From Croceicoccus sp. (lineage in GTDB: Bacteria > Pseudomonadota > Alphaproteobacteria > Sphingomonadales > Sphingomonadaceae): a stretch of DNA of 17,911 bases. Shown here piece after piece: positions 14,145 through 17,911 of the stretch (within the stretch, counting starts at the first letter, position 1; each line of letters opens with the position of its first letter). Location of the stretch: assembly GCA_029936705.1 (NCBI GenBank), contig JAPYSD010000021.1, positions 1 through 17,911 on the forward strand. The letters are read 5' to 3'. The position numbers were made by a program, and so were the translations under genes. The notes beneath the pieces are model-generated. The model was not told the origin of the DNA. It did no database searches and saw only the letters and a program-made list of their open reading frames with translations.

Positions 14145-14876
14145 TTAAGATCGCGATTCTACGCGAAATTTAATCCCGTTAACGAAACCATCGCTTAAAA
14201 TTGCAAGAATTTCGTCGGCGACGACTTGGGGCGCCTTTACCGTATTGGGGTCCTCGCCGGGAAAGGCGCGGGCCCGCATGGCTGTCCGGGTCGCGCCGGG
14301 ATCGACGATCGCAGTGGTGATTCGCGACACTTTCGCATTCTCCTGCGCATAGCAGGACAGCAGCGTGTCGAACGCCGCCTTGGACGCGCCATAGGCACCC
14401 CAATAGGCGCGCGGGCTCTCTCCGACCGAGCTGGTGAGGCCGATCACCTTGCCCGCATCCGCTGCCTTGAGCATCGGGTGGAACGCGGCCAGCAGGGTCT
14501 GCGTCGCCAGCACGTTAACGGTCAGCGCCTGCGAGAACTGCTTGGCGCTGATGTCGGCGACGGGCGTCAGTTCGGGCAGGTTCGCCGCTGCGATGACCAG
14601 CGCGTCCAGCTTTTGCCAGCGGCCCGAGACCGCCGCCGCCAGCCGCGCCACCGCATCGGGTTCCGCCAGGTCGAGCGGCGCGATGGTCGCGCTGCCGCCT
14701 GCCGAGTGGATCTTTTCCTCGACCGCTTCCAGCGCGCGGTCGTCGCGGGCGGTCAGCACGACATGCATGCCCGCGGCTGCCAGCGACAGGGCAGTCGCCT
14801 CGCCGATGCCGCGCGATGCGCCGGTCACGATCCCAAGCTGGCCCGCAAGCGGGCGTTCGGTCGTCGTCTCGGTCAT
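14145..14876 (-). CDS. SDR-family NAD(P)-dependent oxidoreductase
   Basis: This is a 243-residue classical short-chain dehydrogenase. The cofactor motif TGASRGIG is at residues 18-25. The structural Asn is in LTVNVLATQTLL (Asn121), and the catalytic residues are Ser149 or Ser150 with Tyr162 and Lys166 (YGASK). The usual NNAG is replaced by AAANL (97-101). After the active site, VDPGATRTAMRARAFPGEDP forms the substrate-side loop. Substrate is not readable from the sequence. The start ATG lies 4 nt after the purF stop on the same strand, so it is almost certainly co-transcribed with purF. The last 30 codons (to about 14235) are noticeably more AT-rich than the rest. Confidence 0.88.
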   Translation of the reverse strand: MTETTTERPLAGQLGIVTGASRGIGEATALSLAAAGMHVVLTARDDRALEAVEEKIHSAGGSATIAPLDLAEPDAVARLAAAVSGRWQKLDALVIAAANLPELTPVADISAKQFSQALTVNVLATQTLLAAFHPMLKAADAGKVIGLTSSVGESPRAYWGAYGASKAAFDTLLSCYAQENAKVSRITTAIVDPGATRTAMRARAFPGEDPNTVKAPQVVADEILAILSDGFVNGIKFRVESRS

Positions 14877-14880
14877 GGGA

Positions 14881-16386
14881 TCAGGCGACCTTTTCCGGCT
14901 TGCCGGGGGCCAGGTTCAGCTGGCCCGCATGGGTCTTTTCAGCCAGGTCGGTCAGCCGCGTCGGATAATCGCCGGTAAAGCAGGCATCGCAATATTGCGG
15001 GCATTTCTGCTTGCGCTCGTCCTCGCCTACCGCGCGGTAGAGGCCGTCGATGGAAACGAAGGCCAGACTGTCGGCCTGGATGAATTCGCGCATCGCGTCC
15101 ATGTCCATGCGCGCGGCAAGCAGCTTGTTCCGCTCCGGCGTGTCGACGCCATAGAAGCAGCTGTGCATCGTCGGCGGGCTGGCGATGCGCATATGCACCT
15201 CGGTCGCGCCGGCGTCGCGCATCATCTGCACGATCTTGAGGCTGGTGGTGCCGCGCACGATCGAATCGTCGATCAGCACGATGCGCTTGCCCGCAACCAG
15301 CGCGCGATTGGCATTGTGCTTGCGGCTGACGCTGCTGGAGCGTGCGCCGTCGGACGGCTGGATGAAGGTGCGCCCGACATAGTGCGAGCGGATGATGCCC
15401 AGTTCGAACGGCACGCCCGATTCCTGCGCATAGCCGATCGCGGCGGGCACGCCCGAATCGGGCACGGGGATGACGACGTCGACATCGGCGGGCGATTCGA
15501 TCGCCAACTGCTGCCCGATCGCCTTGCGCACCGAATAGACCGACTGCCCCGCCGAGATCGAATCGGGGCGCGAGAAATAGACATGTTCGAAGATGCAGGG
15601 ACGCGACGACGTCTTGGTGAAGGGCCGGTGGCTAGTGGTCCTGCCGTCGAGGTCGACCTCGATCAGCTCGCCCGGCTCCACCTCGCGGTCGAAGGTCGCG
15701 CCCACGATGTCGAGCGCCACGGTCTCGGACGCGAACACGACGGCGCCCTTTCCGTCCTTTTCGGGGATGTGGCCCATGACCAGCGGGCGAATGCCCAGCG
15801 GATCGCGGCAGGCGATCATGCCCGCCGGGGTCGAACAGATCAGCGAATAGGCGCCTTCCAGCATGCGCAGCGCGTCGACGAACTTGTCGAGCAGCGTGGG
15901 ATAGCGGCTGGTCGCGACGAGGTGGATGATCACCTCGGTATCGGCGGTGCCCTGGAAGATCGCGCCGCGGCGCACGAGATCGCTGCGCAGGTGCATCGCG
16001 TTCGAGATATTGCCGTTGTGCGCGATGGCGAACCCGCCCGAGGCCAGTTCCGCATAGAGCGGCTGCACGTTGCGCAGGCCCGATCCGCCAGTGGTCGAAT
16101 AGCGCACGTGACCGCAGGCCATGGTGCCGGGCAGTTCGGCCATCGCCTCGCCCGTGCCGAAATTCTCGGCCACGTGGCCGTTGCCGCGGCGGACGTGGAA
16201 TTCCTGCCCGTCATAGGAAACGATGCCGGCCGCTTCCTGCCCGCGATGCTGCAGGGCGTGGAGGCCGAGCGCCGTGACGGCGGCGGCGTCGCGCGCGCCC
16301 ACGACGCCGAAGACGCCGCATTCCTCGCGCAGGGAATCCCCATCCTCGTCATGAAAGGGATGGTGGACGAAGTCCGTGGACATCAT
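14881..16386 (-). CDS. purF: Amidophosphoribosyltransferase (4Fe-4S type)
   Basis: This protein of about 501 residues catalyses the first committed step of purine synthesis: PRPP plus glutamine to phosphoribosylamine. A short propeptide ends at EE, and the catalytic cysteine is Cys23 (EECGVFGVVGA), exposed after cleavage. The glutamine domain contains GLHALQHRGQEAAGI. The PRPP loop is VLIDDSIVRGTT. The four cysteines of the Bacillus-type iron-sulfur cluster are present in CIFEHVYFSRPDS, SCFYGVDTP and CPQYCDACFTGDYP. Two ATGs are adjacent, at 16386 and 16383 (reading leftward); GAAGG one base before the first is better spaced for the second. The gene leads a reverse operon with the SDR gene. 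Its promoter must lie in the long divergent region to the right. Confidence 0.96.
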   Translation of the reverse strand: MMSTDFVHHPFHDEDGDSLREECGVFGVVGARDAAAVTALGLHALQHRGQEAAGIVSYDGQEFHVRRGNGHVAENFGTGEAMAELPGTMACGHVRYSTTGGSGLRNVQPLYAELASGGFAIAHNGNISNAMHLRSDLVRRGAIFQGTADTEVIIHLVATSRYPTLLDKFVDALRMLEGAYSLICSTPAGMIACRDPLGIRPLVMGHIPEKDGKGAVVFASETVALDIVGATFDREVEPGELIEVDLDGRTTSHRPFTKTSSRPCIFEHVYFSRPDSISAGQSVYSVRKAIGQQLAIESPADVDVVIPVPDSGVPAAIGYAQESGVPFELGIIRSHYVGRTFIQPSDGARSSSVSRKHNANRALVAGKRIVLIDDSIVRGTTSLKIVQMMRDAGATEVHMRIASPPTMHSCFYGVDTPERNKLLAARMDMDAMREFIQADSLAFVSIDGLYRAVGEDERKQKCPQYCDACFTGDYPTRLTDLAEKTHAGQLNLAPGKPEKVA

Positions 16387-16778
16387 GCCTTCAATGTTCC
16401 GCTGTATAGCCTGTGGCCCGCATCGTGCTGCCCTAACAGATGTAGGCGCCGACGTCATGCGCGCCATTTGGCGATGTTTCGTTTCGATTACAACCGCAGA
16501 TGTGGTTTGCGGGCCTTGGGGGCAGGGTGCCGTCTGCCGCAGGCTTGCCCGGCCCGAGGGTGAACCAGCCCACTCCCCCACCCGGCCACCCGATAATCGT
16601 ATCCTATGGGTGGCCGGGTTGGGGAGTGGGCCGGTGCCGGGCGCGGCGACCGAAGGGAGCGACCAGACGCCACCTATTGCCACGCTTCGTTCCGCGCCCT
16701 AGTTCAGCATCCTCTCATCCCGGCCCTGTCATGGCCGTTTCTCTGACCCGCCGTTTCCCTCCATCCGGAGCCGCCTTC
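16387..16778. other. purF-lolC divergent intergenic region
   Basis: This is the only gap above 300 nt in the window (392 nt), with no convincing gene on either strand. It holds a 24-bp inverted repeat (separate entry), a CGCCA-TT-TGGCG palindrome (16462-16473) and a CCGCA/TGCGG hairpin (around 16494-16519). Promoters for purF (leftward) and the permease gene (rightward) should be here, but I could not assign hexamers with confidence. Confidence 0.6.
16568..16631. repeat. 24-bp near-perfect inverted repeat with 16-nt loop
   Basis: The left arm is 16568-16591 (begins GCCCACTCCCC, ends GGCCACCC) and the right arm 16608-16631 (begins GGGTGGCC, ends GGGGAGTGGGC). They differ from perfect complementarity at one position (C16579 versus T16620). 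Two more pairs (CC 16565-16566 with GG 16633-16634) extend it after one mismatch. The loop is GATAATCGTATCCTAT. There is no T-run on either side, and both flanking genes point away, so terminator function is not obvious. Confidence 0.9.
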
Positions 16779-17911
16779 TTGATACTTTCCCCCTTCGAAT
16801 GGACGATCGCCAAGCGCTACATGCTGCCCGGCCGGGGCGAGGCGTTCATTGCCATGGTCGCGGGCATCAGCCTGGTGGCGGTGATGCTGGGCGTCGCGGC
16901 GCTGGTCATCGTGATGAGCGTGATGAACGGCTTTCGCGCCGAGCTGATGGACAAGATCGTCGGGCTCAACGGCCATGCCATCGTGCAGGGCTATGGCGGG
17001 CGGCTGCCGCAATGGCAGGACGTGCTGAAGGAAGTGCGCGAGACGCCGGGCGTCACCCGCGCCTCGCCGCTGATCGAACAGCCGCTGCTGGCGACCTATA
17101 ACGGCAGGGTAGAGGCGGTGCTGGTGCGCGGCAACATGCCCGAGGACATCAAGCGGCTGGCCGACAAGAAGGTGCTGGGCAACCTCGACGCGCTGCAGCC
17201 CGGCGCGCAGAAGGTGGCGATCGGATCGCGGCTGGCGCAGAACCTGGGCGCGCGGATCGGGGACACGATCACGATCATCAACCCGCAGGGCCGTTCCACC
17301 CCCTTCGGCACCGTCCCGCGCGAGATCGGGTACGAGATTTCCGCCATCTTCGAGATCGGCATCTACGATTACGACCAGGCCTTCGTGGTCATGCCGATCG
17401 AGGATGCGCAGACCCTGCTGCTGACGGGCGACCAGATCGGCATGATCGAGATCACGACCGAGAACCCCGACACGGTGGGCGAGACGCTGGCCCCGATCCG
17501 CGGACGTCTGCAGGGGCAGGCGATCGTGTCGGACTGGAAGACGATCAACTCCTCGCTGTTCGAGGCGCTGGCGGTGGAACGCGTCGCGATGTTCGTGGTG
17601 CTGTCGATCATCGTGCTGGTCGCGGTGTTCAACATATTGTCCAGCCTGATCATGCTGGTGCGCGCCAAGACGCGCGATATCGCGATCATGCGCACGATGG
17701 GCGCCACGCGGCGCTCGATCCTCAAGATCTTCGTAACCGCGGGCTTCCTGATCGGCGCGCTGGGCACCGGCGCCGGGCTGGCGCTGGGCTTCGTGGCGCT
17801 GGCGTTCCGGCAATCGGCGGTGCGCGGGGTGGAGGCGATCACCGGGCAGGAATTGTGGGATCCCTCGATCCGCTTCCTGACGACGCTGCCCGCGCGGACC
17901 GATCCGGCGGA
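16779..17911 (+). CDS. lolC: Lipoprotein-releasing ABC transporter permease LolC/E (3' truncated)
   Basis: The first 377 residues of an inner-membrane permease that, with the LolD ATPase, releases lipoproteins for transfer to the outer membrane; the gene runs off the right edge. Using TTG 16779 the protein starts MILSPFEWTIAKRYMLPGRGEAF, the typical LolC/E start. GGAG at 16767-16770 is 8 nt upstream. The ATG at 16731 in the same frame would add 16 residues without a ribosome binding site. TM1 is about residues 22-47 (AMVAGISLVAVMLGVAALVIVMSV), followed by MNGFRAEL, a large periplasmic MacB-like domain to about 265, then TM2 (268-293) and the FtsX-type segment AKTRDIAIMRTMGATRRSILKIF before TM3. 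The fourth TM and any lolD lie outside the window. Confidence 0.92.
   Translation, partial: MILSPFEWTIAKRYMLPGRGEAFIAMVAGISLVAVMLGVAALVIVMSVMNGFRAELMDKIVGLNGHAIVQGYGGRLPQWQDVLKEVRETPGVTRASPLIEQPLLATYNGRVEAVLVRGNMPEDIKRLADKKVLGNLDALQPGAQKVAIGSRLAQNLGARIGDTITIINPQGRSTPFGTVPREIGYEISAIFEIGIYDYDQAFVVMPIEDAQTLLLTGDQIGMIEITTENPDTVGETLAPIRGRLQGQAIVSDWKTINSSLFEALAVERVAMFVVLSIIVLVAVFNILSSLIMLVRAKTRDIAIMRTMGATRRSILKIFVTAGFLIGALGTGAGLALGFVALAFRQSAVRGVEAITGQELWDPSIRFLTTLPARTDPA

Noticed and set aside
14434..16563. 709-codon forward open frame antisense to purF and the SDR gene
   Set aside because: The real genes on the reverse strand have intact catalytic motifs, and the forward translation resembles no protein family.
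16704..17813. 369-codon reverse open frame and a short forward frame at 16799-17101 inside lolC
   Set aside because: The third frame encodes a clear LolC/E permease; the others are low-complexity Arg/His/Asp/Gly sequence.
1..17911. Search by eye for a new defence, mobile or biosynthetic system
   Set aside because: All gene-sized regions are explained by known housekeeping or metabolic families; no integrase, transposase, CRISPR repeats or toxin-antitoxin pair was seen.

Overview
This 17.9 kb window looks like ordinary chromosomal core from a GC-rich alphaproteobacterium, most likely a Sphingomonadales/Erythrobacteraceae-type organism. That placement is inferred from the high GC content, GC-ending codons and gene complement (a fused KorA/KorB oxidoreductase, a small stand-alone PilZ protein, purF followed by an SDR gene, photolyase next to a CFA-synthase-like gene). 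I saw no transposase, phage gene, integrase, CRISPR array, tRNA or rRNA. I did not find a new multi-gene system. The unexplained signals are mostly in the non-coding DNA and in a few poorly known small proteins.

Layout, left to right. (1) 2-223: 3' end of a 3-hydroxybutyrate dehydrogenase (SDR). (2) 395-3607: forward purine/ribosome operon of guaB (IMP dehydrogenase), a small DUF6653-like membrane protein and an RsmB-like rRNA cytosine methyltransferase; the last two genes overlap by an ATGA. (3) 3754-4287: an exported TPR protein with a possible EcfG-type promoter. It converges on rppH (RNA pyrophosphohydrolase, reverse, 4312-4809). (4) 5075-9168: forward operon of korA and korB (2-oxoacid:ferredoxin oxidoreductase, probably 2-oxoglutarate) plus an Old Yellow Enzyme-type flavin oxidoreductase. 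korA is preceded by four copies of a 14-nt purine-rich tandem repeat, the last of which supplies its ribosome binding site. (5) 9265-9897: EF-hand lipoprotein ending in a textbook intrinsic terminator. (6) 10005-10907: YdjM-family membrane hydrolase. (7) 10941-13609: class I photolyase and a CFA-synthase-family methyltransferase, preceded by a good match to an EcfG general-stress promoter that would give an almost leaderless mRNA. (8) Reverse genes: PilZ protein (13668-14039), SDR (14145-14876) and purF (14881-16386, 4Fe-4S type). (9) A 392-nt divergent intergenic region with a 24-bp near-perfect inverted repeat, then the 5' part of a lolC/E lipoprotein-release permease that runs off the right edge.

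How the genes fit together: purF and guaB are the first committed step of purine synthesis and the committed step to GMP. KorAB would feed reduced ferredoxin from 2-oxoglutarate oxidation, but no ferredoxin gene is in view. Photolyase and the lipid methyltransferase make a plausible light or oxidative-stress unit. The lolC product would help deliver lipoproteins to the outer membrane. Many long open frames lie antisense to the real genes; they are GC-bias shadows and are not annotated.
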